Shown: positions 20,913-32,051, counted from the first letter of the stretch. The stretch is DNA of 64,000 nt from Rhodobiaceae bacterium (GCA_018660505.1 JABJKE010000030.1:1-64000), one strand, 5' to 3'. Numbers and translations are program-made. Notes: generated by a model not told the origin, from the letters alone.

Positions 20913-21353
20913 ATGGCTCTATATGAGCACGTGTTTATTGCACGCCAAGATATTTCTTCGCAGCAAGTAGAAGGTCTCATCGATATGATGCAGGCGGTGC
21001 TGGAAGAAAATGGCGGCAAAATTACCAAAATCGAATATTGGGGTTTGAAATCACTCGCCTATCGGGTGAAGAAAAACCGCAAAGGTCATTATTCTTTGCT
21101 GAACATCGACGCAAGCCATGCCGCCGTTGCCGAATTGGAACGCCGCATCAGCCTGAACGATGACATTATTCGCTCCATGACCCTGCGGGTCGATGCGCAT
21201 GAAGCCGATGACTCGGTGCAAATGCGCAATAAAAACCGTGACGAACGTCGTGGGTCGCGCCGTGAAGATGGCGGCGATCGCCGCCGCGACGACCGTCCGC
21301 CGCGTGAGGAACGCCCGCGCGAAGATAAACCAAGCGAAGGAGAGGCATCATGA
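20913..21353 (+). CDS. rpsF: 30S ribosomal protein bS6
   Basis: [47 protein letters not shown]-rich C-terminal tail. Confidence 0.97.
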   Translation: MALYEHVFIARQDISSQQVEGLIDMMQAVLEENGGKITKIEYWGLKSLAYRVKKNRKGHYSLLNIDASHAAVAELERRISLNDDIIRSMTLRVDAHEADDSVQMRNKNRDERRGSRREDGGDRRRDDRPPREERPREDKPSEGEAS

Positions 21354-21586
21354 GCCAAGGACGCCGCCCATTTGGACGCCGCAAGAAATCTTGCCCGTTT
21401 TCAGGACCCAACGCACCGGTCATCGATTATAAAGATACCCGCCTTTTGCAACGCTATGTTTCCGAACGCGGTAAAATCGTACCTCGTCGCATCACCGCTG
21501 TTTCTTCCAAGAAACAACGCGAGCTGGCGCGCGCTATCAAGCGCTCCCGCTTTCTATCTTTGATGCCGTATACGGTTGACCAGTAA
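21350..21586 (+). CDS. rpsR: 30S ribosomal protein bS18
   Basis: [50 protein letters not shown]. Confidence 0.98.
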   Translation: MSQGRRPFGRRKKSCPFSGPNAPVIDYKDTRLLQRYVSERGKIVPRRITAVSSKKQRELARAIKRSRFLSLMPYTVDQ

Positions 21587-21613
21587 GCCTTTCGGCAGGC
21601 GTGCGGCAAAGCG

Positions 21614-22558
21614 ATGACGCAATCCCTGCTATTGAGAATAAGTGTGGCGGCGATCAGCAGTTTTGTGCTGTTCGCCGCCATTTTTACTTTGCCTTTTGCC
21701 GCCCTGCCCATGGCCTACATCGGGCTGGCCTATGGCCTCGGCCCCGCCGTTATGGTGGCCGGGCTTGCCGTGGTGCTAACCAGTGTTTTATTGTCGCCGC
21801 CGCTGGCCATTGTTTTTGCCATTGTCTTTTTACTGCCCAGTTTTGCTGTGGTGCGCCAAGCTTTGCTGTCGCGCGCCGTGCCGGCCCCACAAGGCCCGAA
21901 ATTTGTTTTTTATCCGCTGCAGAGCCTGATTTTAATGACCCTGGCGATAACCGCCGTGGGCACGATTATTGGCTTTATGGCACTTGGCGGCCAGCCCGGT
22001 CTGCCGCAATCTTTGGCCAGCGCTTTGTCCAGCTCGCCGGAAATTAGCGGCGCGCTGGCGCAAGTCTACCAAGTCTCCTCGCCGGAAGATTATTTGCGCT
22101 TGGCCAATATTATGCTGGTCACTAGTTTTGCCAGCTGGCCGCTCTTGGTGCTGGGCAATGCCCAAATCGCGCAAGCGATTTTGGTTCGGCAAGGCAAAAA
22201 CCTGCGCCCCGCCACCGATTATGCCACGCTTACGCTACCGCCTTGGCTGGCCTTGGGGCTGGCGGGATTTTTGGCTTTGGCGCTCGGGCTCACCGGATGG
22301 CTGGCGACTTTGTTCGCCGCTTTGGCCGCCCTCGCCATGGGCGCGTATTTTCTATTGGGTTTAGCGATTATTCATGCTATCTCCCGCAACTGGAACGGGC
22401 GTGGGCTTTTATTGGCCACGCTTTATTTCTTACTTTTCGTGATGGCCTGGGTGAGTATCCCCGTTAGCCTAATGGGATTGTTGGATGCGCGCTTCGATTT
22501 TCGAGGCCTCAAAAAACACCCTGACAAGCCGTCTGATTTACCTGGGGACAAGGAGTAA
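21614..22558 (+). CDS. DUF2232-type polytopic membrane protein
   Basis: 314 aa, multiple TM segments, located between rpsR and rplI as typical in Alphaproteobacteria. Confidence 0.7.
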   Translation: MTQSLLLRISVAAISSFVLFAAIFTLPFAALPMAYIGLAYGLGPAVMVAGLAVVLTSVLLSPPLAIVFAIVFLLPSFAVVRQALLSRAVPAPQGPKFVFYPLQSLILMTLAITAVGTIIGFMALGGQPGLPQSLASALSSSPEISGALAQVYQVSSPEDYLRLANIMLVTSFASWPLLVLGNAQIAQAILVRQGKNLRPATDYATLTLPPWLALGLAGFLALALGLTGWLATLFAALAALAMGAYFLLGLAIIHAISRNWNGRGLLLATLYFLLFVMAWVSIPVSLMGLLDARFDFRGLKKHPDKPSDLPGDKE

Positions 22559-22563
22559 ACACC

Positions 22564-23259
22564 ATGCAAGTAGTCTTGCTAGAGCGCATTGCAAAGCTGG
22601 GTCAAATGGGCGACGTCGTCACCGTGAAAGACGGCTATGCGCGCAATTTCCTACTACCACAGGGCAAAGCCCTGCGCGCCAATAAATCTAATCTCGAACG
22701 TTTCGAACAAGACCGCGCGCAATTAGAAGCGCGTAATCTCGAACGCAAACAAGACGCCGAAGCGGTTCACGCCAAACTCGACGGACAATCCTTTGTGGTT
22801 ATCCGTTCGTCTGGCGACACGGGCCAGCTTTATGGCTCTGTTACCCCGCGTGACATTGCCGATTTGTTGAGCGCCGGTGGGTTCGATACCGCCCGCAATC
22901 AGGTTGTCTTGAGCCAGCCGATTAAAAATCTTGGTCTGCACACAGTGGCCGTTAACTTGCACCCTGAGGTGACCTCGAGTGTTATCGTGAACGTCGCCCG
23001 CACAGAAGACGAAGCCGAGCGCCAAGCCGCTGGCGAAGATGTGACTGGCGAGCAGCAAGACGAAGACGAGGCTATGGACTTAGACGCCGTCTTCGAAGAA
23101 GGCGTCAGCGCCGACATCAGCGAAGACGAAGCGGAAGAAACAGCCGAAGAAACTGTGGAAGCAGCAGAAGAAGCGCCTGCTGAAGAAGCACCTGTTGAAG
23201 AAGCTGCCGAAGAAGCCGCCGATAGCGAAGCAGATACAGAGGAAGCCTCGAAAGATTAA
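22564..23259 (+). CDS. rplI: 50S ribosomal protein bL9 with long acidic C-terminal extension
   Basis: [39 protein letters not shown]; Glu/Ala-rich tail. Confidence 0.97.
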   Translation: MQVVLLERIAKLGQMGDVVTVKDGYARNFLLPQGKALRANKSNLERFEQDRAQLEARNLERKQDAEAVHAKLDGQSFVVIRSSGDTGQLYGSVTPRDIADLLSAGGFDTARNQVVLSQPIKNLGLHTVAVNLHPEVTSSVIVNVARTEDEAERQAAGEDVTGEQQDEDEAMDLDAVFEEGVSADISEDEAEETAEETVEAAEEAPAEEAPVEEAAEEAADSEADTEEASKD

Positions 23260-23284
23260 TTTCGAGTTTTCCCCGATATTAACA

Positions 23285-23321
23285 GGCCCGCCGAAAAGTT
23301 TTTTTTCGGCGGGCCTTTTTT
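23285..23321 (+). terminator. Rho-independent terminator downstream of rplI
   Basis: GGCCCGCCGAAAA ... TTTTCGGCGGGCC followed by TTTTTT. Confidence 0.93.
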
Positions 23322-23360
23322 ATGTGGTCGGCTTTGGCCTGGCTGTCTAATGTCTCCTAT

Positions 23361-24887
23361 ATGGAAACTTTAGACTCGCTTGAAAACCCCGCCCCGATGC
23401 TGACCACGGTCTCTGAGAACGAGAATTTTAAATCCTTGCCGCATAATATTGAAGCCGAGCAAGGCCTCTTGGGCGCGCTGCTGATTAACAATGATGCGCT
23501 CGACCAAGTGGCGAATTTTCTCAAGCCCGATTATTTTTTCGACCCCGTGCATCAACGCATCTATGAAGCGATATCCAAGCTCATCGGCAATGGCAATCTG
23601 GCCTCTCCGGTGACGCTGAAAACCTATCTCGAGATGGATGAAGGTTTGGTCGCGCTTGGCGGCGTCGGCTATTTGGCGCGTTTGGCGTCTAATGCCACCA
23701 CCATCGCCAATGCCAAACAATATGGCCAAACCATTTACGACTTGGCCATCCGCCGCCAACTTATTCTGGTCGGGCAAGAAATGGTGGCCGATGCCTATGA
23801 TGGCGATATCGACCAAAACCCCAATATGCAAATCGATAAGGCCGAGCAATCGCTTTATTCCATTGCCGAAAAAGGCACGCATAATGCGGGCTTTATGAAT
23901 TTTGACCATTCCCTGACCGGCGCCATTGAGATGGCCGAGAAAGCCTATCAGCGCGAGGGCAACCTGTCGGGCGTCTCGACCGGCTTTAACGGGCTGGATG
24001 ATTTGCTGGGGGGGTTGCAAGATAGTGACTTGCTCATTCTCGCCGGGCGCCCCGCCATGGGCAAAACCGCGCTGGCCACCAATATCGCTTTCACCATTGC
24101 GCATAATTATATGAAGGCCAAACAAAGCGGCAATGTGGAAGCGCAACCGGATGGCTCTATTAAAGTTAATGATGGCGGCGTTGTCGGTTTCTTCTCACTC
24201 GAGATGGCGGCCGAACAGCTGGCCACACGGATGTTGGCCGAACAGGCTGGCGTCTCGTCTTCCAATATCCGCAAAGGCGATATCCACGAAGATGAATATA
24301 CCCGTCTGGTCAATTCGGCGCGCGATTTACAAGACGCGCCTTTGTTCATTGACCACACGGGCGCCATTCCCATTGGTACGCTGGCGGCCCGCGCGCGGCG
24401 GTTGAAGCGCCAACATGGGCTGGGGCTGATTGTCGTCGATTATTTGCAGCTGGTGCGCGCCGGCAATCAACGCGATGGCCGCGTGCAAGAGGTCAGCGAA
24501 ATTACCCAAGGCTTGAAGGCCTTGGCGAAAGAATTAAACGTGCCGGTATTGGCTTTGTCTCAGCTCTCGCGGCAAGTGGAATCGCGCGACGATAAACGTC
24601 CGCAACTTTCTGACTTGCGCGAATCTGGGGCCATCGAACAAGATGCCGATATTGTGATGTTCGTTTATCGGGAGCCGTATTATTTGATGCGCGAAAAGCC
24701 GATGGAAGGCACCGAAGAGTTCGTTTTATGGCAAGAGCGGATGAATGCTGTCGATGGAACGGCGGAAGTGATTGTCGGCAAAAACCGTCACGGCCCTGTG
24801 GGCACAGCGCGCATGGCCTTTGAAGACCGCTTCACCCGATTTACCGATTTGGCCGAAGAAGACCGCATGCCGGAGCGTTTTGACTAA
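23361..24887 (+). CDS. dnaB: Replicative DNA helicase
   Basis: LPHNIEAEQGLLGALL, LAGRPAMGKTALATNIA, LIVVDYLQLV, QLSRQVESRDDKRPQLSDLRESGAIEQDADIV. Confidence 0.97.
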   Translation: METLDSLENPAPMLTTVSENENFKSLPHNIEAEQGLLGALLINNDALDQVANFLKPDYFFDPVHQRIYEAISKLIGNGNLASPVTLKTYLEMDEGLVALGGVGYLARLASNATTIANAKQYGQTIYDLAIRRQLILVGQEMVADAYDGDIDQNPNMQIDKAEQSLYSIAEKGTHNAGFMNFDHSLTGAIEMAEKAYQREGNLSGVSTGFNGLDDLLGGLQDSDLLILAGRPAMGKTALATNIAFTIAHNYMKAKQSGNVEAQPDGSIKVNDGGVVGFFSLEMAAEQLATRMLAEQAGVSSSNIRKGDIHEDEYTRLVNSARDLQDAPLFIDHTGAIPIGTLAARARRLKRQHGLGLIVVDYLQLVRAGNQRDGRVQEVSEITQGLKALAKELNVPVLALSQLSRQVESRDDKRPQLSDLRESGAIEQDADIVMFVYREPYYLMREKPMEGTEEFVLWQERMNAVDGTAEVIVGKNRHGPVGTARMAFEDRFTRFTDLAEEDRMPERFD

Positions 24888-26009
24888 ATGACTTATTCAG
24901 ATAGTGCCGTTTTAAATATCGACCTCGCGGCGCTGACGCAGAATTATCAGACGATGAAAACCGCCGCCAAGGGCGCGCAAACCGCCGCCGTCGTGAAAGC
25001 CAATGCCTATGGCTTGGGGCTGGCGCCCGTGGTCAAAACTTTGCTGGCAGCAGGGTGCACAAATTTTTTCGTCGCTCTGGCCCAAGAAGGCGTCGATTTG
25101 CGTGCGCTGGCGCCCGAGGCGACTATCTATGTTTTAAACGGCCTGCCCATCGGCGCGGCGGCGGATTTCGCGGCGCATGAATTGCGCCCCTGCCTCACCA
25201 GTCCAGAGCAAATCGCGGAGTGGCAAGACTATTGCCAAAATCAGGCGAAGGCCGCCTTGCCCGCCTGCTTATTTGTCGACACGGGGTTTCACCGCCTCGG
25301 CCTCAGCCAATCGCAAGTGGTGGATTTGGCCGATGCGCCAGACGCTTTTGAGGGCTGGGAGCTATGCCTCATCGCCAGCCATTTGGCTTGTGCCGATGCC
25401 CCCGAGCATCCGATGAACGCCGCTCAGTTAGAAGCTTTTCGCTTTGCCCTATCGCTCTTGCCCAAAGCGCCGGCTTCTTTGGCCAACTCTGGCGGCGTGC
25501 GGCTGGGCGAGGCTTATCATTTCGATATGGTGCGGACGGGCACAATGATTTACGGCGGCTCGGCCACGGGCCGCGTCGAAGATGCGCTGGCGCCCGTGGC
25601 GTGTTTGCGCGCGCCGCTATTGCAAATCCGTCAGCTATCGGTGGGCGATAGCATTGGCTATGGCGCCACTTTCACGGCCGCGCGCGAGATGACCATTGGG
25701 CTGGTCAGTCTGGGCTATGGCGATGGGTTAAGCCGTTATTTTAGCGGCAAAGGCGGCGCGCCCAGCCCGGCCCATTTGATGCTCAACGGCCACCCGACGG
25801 CTTTGGTGGGGCGCGTATCGATGGATAGTCTGGCCATTGATATGACCGATTTACCCGCCCCTTTGCGCGCCGAAGCCAAAATCGGCGACATGGTGGAGGT
25901 TTTTGGCCCCAATAATCCGATAGATCGGCTTGCCATGCAGGGGCAAACCATCTCATATGAGCTACTCACGGCACTCGGAAACCGCTATAAAAGAAACTAC
26001 CACGACTAG
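24888..26009 (+). CDS. alr: Alanine racemase
   Basis: AVVKANAYGLGL PLP-Lys motif, VGRVSMDSLAIDMTDL. Confidence 0.93.
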   Translation: MTYSDSAVLNIDLAALTQNYQTMKTAAKGAQTAAVVKANAYGLGLAPVVKTLLAAGCTNFFVALAQEGVDLRALAPEATIYVLNGLPIGAAADFAAHELRPCLTSPEQIAEWQDYCQNQAKAALPACLFVDTGFHRLGLSQSQVVDLADAPDAFEGWELCLIASHLACADAPEHPMNAAQLEAFRFALSLLPKAPASLANSGGVRLGEAYHFDMVRTGTMIYGGSATGRVEDALAPVACLRAPLLQIRQLSVGDSIGYGATFTAAREMTIGLVSLGYGDGLSRYFSGKGGAPSPAHLMLNGHPTALVGRVSMDSLAIDMTDLPAPLRAEAKIGDMVEVFGPNNPIDRLAMQGQTISYELLTALGNRYKRNYHD

Positions 26010-26042
26010 CTTACCCCACGAGCTATCTCATAGGAGAGCGTT

Positions 26043-26816
26043 TTGACAGCACTGGCAACCATCGGGCGATTTTTCCTCGGCTTTTTTGGCCAGACGGGTC
26101 AACTCGCCATATTCATCAGCCAAACTCTGGCCGCGCTCGCCCGCCCGCCGTTTTATTTTCGGATGATTGGCCAGCAAATGCTGCGCATTGGTTATTTCTC
26201 TTTGCCCGTGGTGGCGCTGACGTCGTTTTTTACCGGCGGCGCGCTGGCCATTCAAATTTATTATGGCGGCAATCAATTTAACTCCGAGGCCATTGTTTCC
26301 AGCATTGTCGCGCTTGGCATCACCCGCGAGCTTGGCCCCGTCTTGGGCGGGCTGATGGTGGCGGGGCGCGTATCGGCGGCCATTGCGGCCGAAATTGGCA
26401 CCATGCGGGTCACCGAGCAAATTGATGCGCTGACCACGCTTTCTACCAATCCGTATAAATATCTCGTCGCGCCGCGCGTCATTGCCGCCACTTTATGCAT
26501 GCCTTTGCTGGCCTTAGTGGCCGATATTCTGGGCATCTTTGGCGGCTTCGTGGTCGGCACGCAAAGCTTTGGCTTTAACGCCGCGATTTATGTGCAGCGC
26601 ACGTTCAGCTTTTTGCAATTCGATGATGTCGCCTCTGGCCTCATCAAAGCGGCGGTGTTTGGCTTCATCATCGCCATTATGGGGTGCTATAATGGCTATC
26701 ATTCGAAAGGCGGCGCGCAAGGCGTTGGCCGTGCCACCACCAATGCCGTGGTTAGCGCCAGCATTCTTATTTTGGCCGCCAATTATCTGATGACCGCCCT
26801 GCTGTTCTCATCATGA
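26043..26816 (+). CDS. mlaE: MlaE-type ABC transporter permease
   Basis: GITRELGPVLGGLMVAGRVSAAIAAEIGTMRVTEQIDAL. Confidence 0.92.
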   Translation: MTALATIGRFFLGFFGQTGQLAIFISQTLAALARPPFYFRMIGQQMLRIGYFSLPVVALTSFFTGGALAIQIYYGGNQFNSEAIVSSIVALGITRELGPVLGGLMVAGRVSAAIAAEIGTMRVTEQIDALTTLSTNPYKYLVAPRVIAATLCMPLLALVADILGIFGGFVVGTQSFGFNAAIYVQRTFSFLQFDDVASGLIKAAVFGFIIAIMGCYNGYHSKGGAQGVGRATTNAVVSASILILAANYLMTALLFSS

Positions 26817-27610
26817 CCGATAAAATATCGCTTGCTCAGGTTCACAAAAGCTTCGCCAGCAAACAAGTGCTGCGCGGGCTGACCCTGAATATTGAAAAAG
26901 GCCAATCGATGGTCGTCATCGGCGGCTCGGGCAGCGGCAAATCGGTGATGCTGAAATCTATCCTCGGCCTGCTGACGCCCGATAGCGGCTCGATTACCAT
27001 CGATGGGCAAGAAACCGTGGGTCTGGCGCGCGACAAGCGCAGCGCCATTGACGCGCAAATTGGCATGTTGTTTCAAAATGGCGCTTTGTTTGACAGTCTT
27101 CCGGTGTGGAAAAACGTCGCCTTTCGCGGCCTGCAGAACGAAGGCATGAGCGAAGACGAAGCTCGCCAAGTCGGCACACAGGCCTTACGCCGCGTCGGGT
27201 TAGGGGCCGAGCTGCTCGATTTATTTCCCGCCGCCCTGTCCGGCGGTATGCATAAGCGCGTAGGGCTTGCGCGCGCCATTGCCGCCAGCCCCGAAATTAT
27301 TTTCTTCGACGAGCCCACCACCGGCCTCGACCCGATTATGACCGATGTCATCAATCACTTAATCGAGGACTGCGTGCAAGATTTGGGCGCCACCACGTTA
27401 ACCATCACCCATGATATGACCAGCGTGCGCGCCATCGCCGATAAAACCGCCCTGCTGTATAAAGGCGAGATTATCTGGCACGGCGACCAAGAAGCACTCG
27501 ACGCCTCCGAAGACCCGTTTTTACATCAATTCATCCATGGGTTGGCCCATGGGCCGATTGAGGTAGAAGGCCAACAACTCGAAACCGCGCTCGCCGGATT
27601 GGAGAGCTAA
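26813..27610 (+). CDS. mlaF: MlaF-type ABC transporter ATP-binding protein
   Basis: VVIGGSGSGKSVMLKSILGLL, ALSGGMHKRVGLARAI, FFDEPTTGLDPIM. Confidence 0.93.
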   Translation: MTDKISLAQVHKSFASKQVLRGLTLNIEKGQSMVVIGGSGSGKSVMLKSILGLLTPDSGSITIDGQETVGLARDKRSAIDAQIGMLFQNGALFDSLPVWKNVAFRGLQNEGMSEDEARQVGTQALRRVGLGAELLDLFPAALSGGMHKRVGLARAIAASPEIIFFDEPTTGLDPIMTDVINHLIEDCVQDLGATTLTITHDMTSVRAIADKTALLYKGEIIWHGDQEALDASEDPFLHQFIHGLAHGPIEVEGQQLETALAGLES

Positions 27611-29002
27611 ATGGCCCGTACCAGCGCCGAATATGTGTGCAATAAATGTGGCAATGTCACCAGCAAATGGTCGGGCAAATGCGAAGCCTGTAACCAATGG
27701 AATTGCATCGTCGAGGGCTCTGGCTCCAGCGCGCCGCCCATTGGGCGCGGCGCCAAAAAAACCAAAGGCCAATCCATCACCCTCAGCTCGCTGGCGGGGC
27801 AAGAAGACCAACCCGAGCGCAGCACCTCTGGCATCGCCGAATTAGACCGGGTTTTGGGCGGCGGATTGGTGCCGGGCTCGGCCACCCTTATCGGTGGTGA
27901 CCCGGGCATTGGCAAATCGACTTTATTGCTGCAAGCCGCCGCCGCAATTGGCCAACAAGCGGCCGCGAAAAACGCCAAAGTGGTTTACATCTCTGGCGAG
28001 GAAGCCTTGGCGCAATTGCGTATGCGCGCCAGCCGTTTGGGGCTCTCTGACGCCCCGGTCGAGCTGGCCTCGGAAACCAATGTCGCGGATATTTGCAAGA
28101 CTTTAGAAAAACAAGGCGACTTGGCCTTAGTGGTCATCGATTCCATTCAAACCATGTGGTCGCCCGCCATCGAAGCCGCCCCCGGCACGGTCAGCCAAGT
28201 GCGCGTGGCTGGCCAAGAGCTTATTCATTTTGCCAAACGCACCGATACGCCGGTTATTCTGGTCGGGCATGTGACCAAAGATGGGCAGATTGCGGGGCCG
28301 CGCGTGCTGGAGCATATGGTCGATACCGTGGTCTATTTTGAGGGCGATAGAGGCGATCAATATCGTATTTTGCGCTCGATTAAAAACCGCTTCGGCCCGG
28401 CCCATGAAATGGGTGTTTTCGAAATGCAGGGCGTCGGGCTCATGGAAGTGCAAAACCCATCCGCCTTATTTTTGGAAGGCCGCGATGAAGAAGTGCCCGG
28501 GGCCGCGGTGTTTGCCGGGCTCGAAGGCACGCGGCCGCTTTTGGTGGAAATTCAGGCTTTGGCCGCGCCGTCGTCTTTGGCCACGCCGCGCCGCGCCGTG
28601 GTGGGCTGGGACAGCAATCGGCTGTCGATGGTTCTGGCGGTGTTAGAGGCACGCTGTGGCATGTCTTTTGCCGGCCGCGATGTGTTTTTAAACGTCGCAG
28701 GCGGCATGCGAATTAACGAGCCCGCCGCCGATTTAGCTGTTGCGGCGGCACTTATTTCGTCGTTGAGCGGCAAACCGATTGCCAAAGATAGTGTGGTATT
28801 TGGCGAGATAAGCCTATCGGGGGCGGTGCGCCCGGTTTCGCAAAGCGGGGTGCGGCTGAAGGAAGCCGAGAAATTGGGCTTTGAAATGGCCTATGCGCCG
28901 AAGACCGGAAATGCCGAATTACCAAAAAAAGTTAAAATAAAACAAATAGATGACTTGGGCTCCCTTATCGCGGCCTTTGGCGTTACCCCGAACGAAGACT
29001 AG
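27611..29002 (+). CDS. radA: DNA repair protein RadA
   Basis: YVCNKCGNVTSKWSGKCEACNQWN zinc motif, GGDPGIGKSTLLLQ, KNRFGPAHEMGVFEM. Confidence 0.97.
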   Translation: MARTSAEYVCNKCGNVTSKWSGKCEACNQWNCIVEGSGSSAPPIGRGAKKTKGQSITLSSLAGQEDQPERSTSGIAELDRVLGGGLVPGSATLIGGDPGIGKSTLLLQAAAAIGQQAAAKNAKVVYISGEEALAQLRMRASRLGLSDAPVELASETNVADICKTLEKQGDLALVVIDSIQTMWSPAIEAAPGTVSQVRVAGQELIHFAKRTDTPVILVGHVTKDGQIAGPRVLEHMVDTVVYFEGDRGDQYRILRSIKNRFGPAHEMGVFEMQGVGLMEVQNPSALFLEGRDEEVPGAAVFAGLEGTRPLLVEIQALAAPSSLATPRRAVVGWDSNRLSMVLAVLEARCGMSFAGRDVFLNVAGGMRINEPAADLAVAAALISSLSGKPIAKDSVVFGEISLSGAVRPVSQSGVRLKEAEKLGFEMAYAPKTGNAELPKKVKIKQIDDLGSLIAAFGVTPNED

Positions 29003-29044
29003 CCAGTTTGGGGGTCAAAACCCGACTCATGATAGGAGTTTGCT

Positions 29045-29740
29045 ATGGAATTATTGGCCCTAGACTATCTCATCATCGCCGTGCTGTTAATCTCAGCCTC
29101 GCTGTCTTTGATGCGCGGGTTTACCAAAGAAGTTCTCTCGATTGTCGGTTGGGTGGCGGCTGGCTATGCAGCGATCTTTTTCGGCCCATCGCTCAAGCCT
29201 GTTTTGGCCAATTACATTAAAATCGATTGGGTGGTCAATGGCGGCGCCATGCTGATTGTCTTTCTCGTCACCTTAATCGTTTTCTCCTTCCTCAGCAGCC
29301 TGCTGGCGAAACAAATGAAAGGCAGCTCGCTAGGCCCGCTCGACCGCTCGATGGGCGTGGTGTTTGGCACCGTCCGGGGAGGCTTTATTGTGTGCACCGC
29401 CTATCTCGGCTTTAGCGCGGTTTTTCCCGAAAGCGACCATCCAGATTTCATTACCGAAGCCAAATTGCGGCCGATGTTGCAAACTGGCAGCAAAGCTTTT
29501 GTCACGCTGGTGCCGCTAGAGCGTTTGCCGCTAAACCTAGTCAACATTGGCGGCGCGTCGCCCGCTGACGGGGTGGAAGCTTTGCAAGAATTTGGCCAAG
29601 ACGTGCTCACCGATGCGGCAAAAGAACAAGTCGAAAAAATTATTGAGGAAACGCAAGACACCCTTCAAGACACGGGCTATAAACAGGGCGAGCGTTCGGG
29701 TATTGAACGGCTTATCCGGAACACGGAAGGGGTCAAGTAA
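29045..29740 (+). CDS. cvpA: CvpA family protein
   Basis: LDYLIIAVLLISASLSLMRGFTKEVLSIVGWVAAGYAA; precedes purF. Confidence 0.88.
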   Translation: MELLALDYLIIAVLLISASLSLMRGFTKEVLSIVGWVAAGYAAIFFGPSLKPVLANYIKIDWVVNGGAMLIVFLVTLIVFSFLSSLLAKQMKGSSLGPLDRSMGVVFGTVRGGFIVCTAYLGFSAVFPESDHPDFITEAKLRPMLQTGSKAFVTLVPLERLPLNLVNIGGASPADGVEALQEFGQDVLTDAAKEQVEKIIEETQDTLQDTGYKQGERSGIERLIRNTEGVK

Positions 29741-31209
29741 TGGCAGTCCCACACGTCTATCACTATGATGAGAAGACCGATAAATTGCGCGACGAATGTG
29801 GCGTCTTCGGAATTTTCGGACACCCCGATGCCGCCGCCCTCACCACATTAGGCTTACACGCCCTCCAGCATCGCGGCCAAGAAGCCGCGGGCATTGTGAG
29901 TTTCGACGGCAAAAACTTTTACGCCGAACGCCGCATGGGTCTGGTCTCTGACCATTTCACCAAGCCGCGCGTCTTGGACGGCCTGTTGGGCCCTTCGGCC
30001 GTGGGCCATGTGCGTTATTCCACCACCGGCGAGACGATTTTGCGCAATGTGCAGCCGCTCTTCGCCGACCTGACAGGCGGCGGCTTTGCGATTGCCCATA
30101 ATGGCAATCTCACCAATGCGCTGACTTTGCGCGAAGAATTGGTGAAAAACGGCTCGATTTTCCAATCGACGTCGGACACGGAAACCATTTTGCAATTGGT
30201 GGCGCGCTCCAAACGAGTGAACACACTATCGCGCTTTACCGATGCGTTATTTCAAATCGAAGGCGCCTATGCGCTGGTGGTGCTGACCAATAAAAAGCTA
30301 ATTGGCGCGCGCGACCCCTTAGGCATTCGCCCGTTGGTGATTGGCCAATTGGATGGCGCTTATATTCTGGCCTCGGAAACTTGCGCGCTCGATATTATTG
30401 GCGCCAGCTTTGTGCGCGAAGTCGAGAACGGCGAAATTGTTGTGATTACCGATGACGGCCTCGAGAGCCTCAAGCCCTTCCCGCCCATTGAGCCGCGCCC
30501 GTGCATTTTCGAATATATTTATTTCTCGCGCCCCGACAGTCTGATTAACGGCAAAAGCGTCTACGATTGTCGCAAAGCTTTCGGCCGTAAATTGGCCGAA
30601 GAAAGCGGCGTCGAAGCCGATGTGGTGATACCCGTGCCCGACAGCGGCGTGCCCTCGGCGATTGGCTATGGCGAAGCGTCTAAAATTCCGTTCGAGCTGG
30701 GCATCATCCGCAATCATTACGTGGGCCGCACCTTCATTGAGCCGACGCAATCCATTCGCGCGTTTTCGGTGAAGCTGAAACATAATGCCAATCGGGCGCA
30801 AGTAGAGGGCAAGCGGGTTATCCTCATCGACGACAGCATTGTGCGTGGCACGACCTCGGTCAAAATCGTGCAAATGATGCGCGAAGCAGGCGCCACCGAA
30901 GTGCATATGCGCATTGCCTCGCCGCCGATTACGCACCCTGATTTTTATGGCATTGATACGCCCAGCCAAGAGCATCTGCTAGCCGCCAATCATACGCTGG
31001 ATGAAATGTGCACCTATATTGGCGCCGACAGTCTGGCTTTCTTGAGCGTCGATGGCCTGTATCAAGCGATGGGCTTTCCGGCCGGGCGCGATACCGAACG
31101 GCCACAATTTACCGACCATTGCTTTACCGGCGAATACCCCACGGGGCTGGCCGACCAAAACGGCGGCGACCATTTGCACCAGCTTTCGCTTCTATCGGAA
31201 CAAGGCTAA
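29740..31209 (+). CDS. purF: Amidophosphoribosyltransferase
   Basis: ECGVFGIFGHPDAAALTTLGLHALQHRGQEAAGIVS, VILIDDSIVRGTTS. Confidence 0.97.
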   Translation: MAVPHVYHYDEKTDKLRDECGVFGIFGHPDAAALTTLGLHALQHRGQEAAGIVSFDGKNFYAERRMGLVSDHFTKPRVLDGLLGPSAVGHVRYSTTGETILRNVQPLFADLTGGGFAIAHNGNLTNALTLREELVKNGSIFQSTSDTETILQLVARSKRVNTLSRFTDALFQIEGAYALVVLTNKKLIGARDPLGIRPLVIGQLDGAYILASETCALDIIGASFVREVENGEIVVITDDGLESLKPFPPIEPRPCIFEYIYFSRPDSLINGKSVYDCRKAFGRKLAEESGVEADVVIPVPDSGVPSAIGYGEASKIPFELGIIRNHYVGRTFIEPTQSIRAFSVKLKHNANRAQVEGKRVILIDDSIVRGTTSVKIVQMMREAGATEVHMRIASPPITHPDFYGIDTPSQEHLLAANHTLDEMCTYIGADSLAFLSVDGLYQAMGFPAGRDTERPQFTDHCFTGEYPTGLADQNGGDHLHQLSLLSEQG

Positions 31210-31211
31210 CC

Positions 31212-31964
31212 ATGACCGCCCCCCTAGCGCCCGCCTCTCCACCCGCCTCTGGCCATGGGCATAATTTTACTGGCAAATTAGCCTTGGTGACGGGCGCAGG
31301 CCGCGGCATTGGCTGGGCGGTGGCGCAAAGTCTGGCGGCTGCGGGCGCTCATGTTTTGCTGCTGGCCCGCACGCAAGGCGCGCTAGAAGAGCTGTACGAC
31401 ACGATTTGTGCAGCCGGCGGCGAAGCCACGGGCGTGCCGATGGATATCACCGATGGCGACGCGCTCGACCGATTGGGCGCCAGCTTAAACGAGCGGTTTG
31501 GCAAATTAGATATGCTGGTCGGCAATGCAGGCGTATTGGGGCCGATGACGCCCAGCTCGCATATTGACCCGAAAGAATTCGACAAAGCGATGGCGGTAAA
31601 TGTGACCGCCAATGCGCGCCTCATCCGCTCGATGGAGCCGCTGTTGCTACAAGCCGAAGCGCCGCGCGCGGTGTTTACCACCTCGGGCGCGGCGCATAAA
31701 TGTCGGCCCTTTTGGGGCACTTATGCGACCACCAAAGCGGCGTTAGACGCGCTGGTCAAAACATGGGCGCATGAGCATGAAAACGACGCTTTGCGCGCGA
31801 ACTTACTCTCCCCCGGCCCCATTCGCACAGCGATGCGCGCCCAAGCCATGCCCGGCGAAGACCCCGAAACCTTGCCAACACCAGCCGATGTGGCGCCGCT
31901 GTTTCTCGAATTATTATCGCCCGAAGAAACCCGCACGGGCGAGATTGTGGCATTTCAAAAATAA
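31212..31964 (+). CDS. SDR family oxidoreductase
   Basis: LALVTGAGRGIGWAVAQSLAA, VGNAGVLGPM, YATTKAALDALVKTW. Confidence 0.9.
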   Translation: MTAPLAPASPPASGHGHNFTGKLALVTGAGRGIGWAVAQSLAAAGAHVLLLARTQGALEELYDTICAAGGEATGVPMDITDGDALDRLGASLNERFGKLDMLVGNAGVLGPMTPSSHIDPKEFDKAMAVNVTANARLIRSMEPLLLQAEAPRAVFTTSGAAHKCRPFWGTYATTKAALDALVKTWAHEHENDALRANLLSPGPIRTAMRAQAMPGEDPETLPTPADVAPLFLELLSPEETRTGEIVAFQK

Positions 31965-32022
31965 CGCACTGGCTTTTGCCAACGGCGAAAGCTTTTGCCT
32001 GCGCGCATTGTGGCGAGGGTGG

Positions 32023-32051
32023 TTGACTTTCCTGCACTAAATTTTTAGTAT
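32023..32051 (+). promoter_or_regulatory. Predicted sigma70-type promoter for the accessory gene at 32210
   Basis: TTGACT (32023-32028) - 17 bp - TAGTAT (32046-32051). Confidence 0.6.

Noticed and set aside
30319-30975. 218-aa minus-strand ORF
   Set aside because: Antisense to purF; no domain signature.
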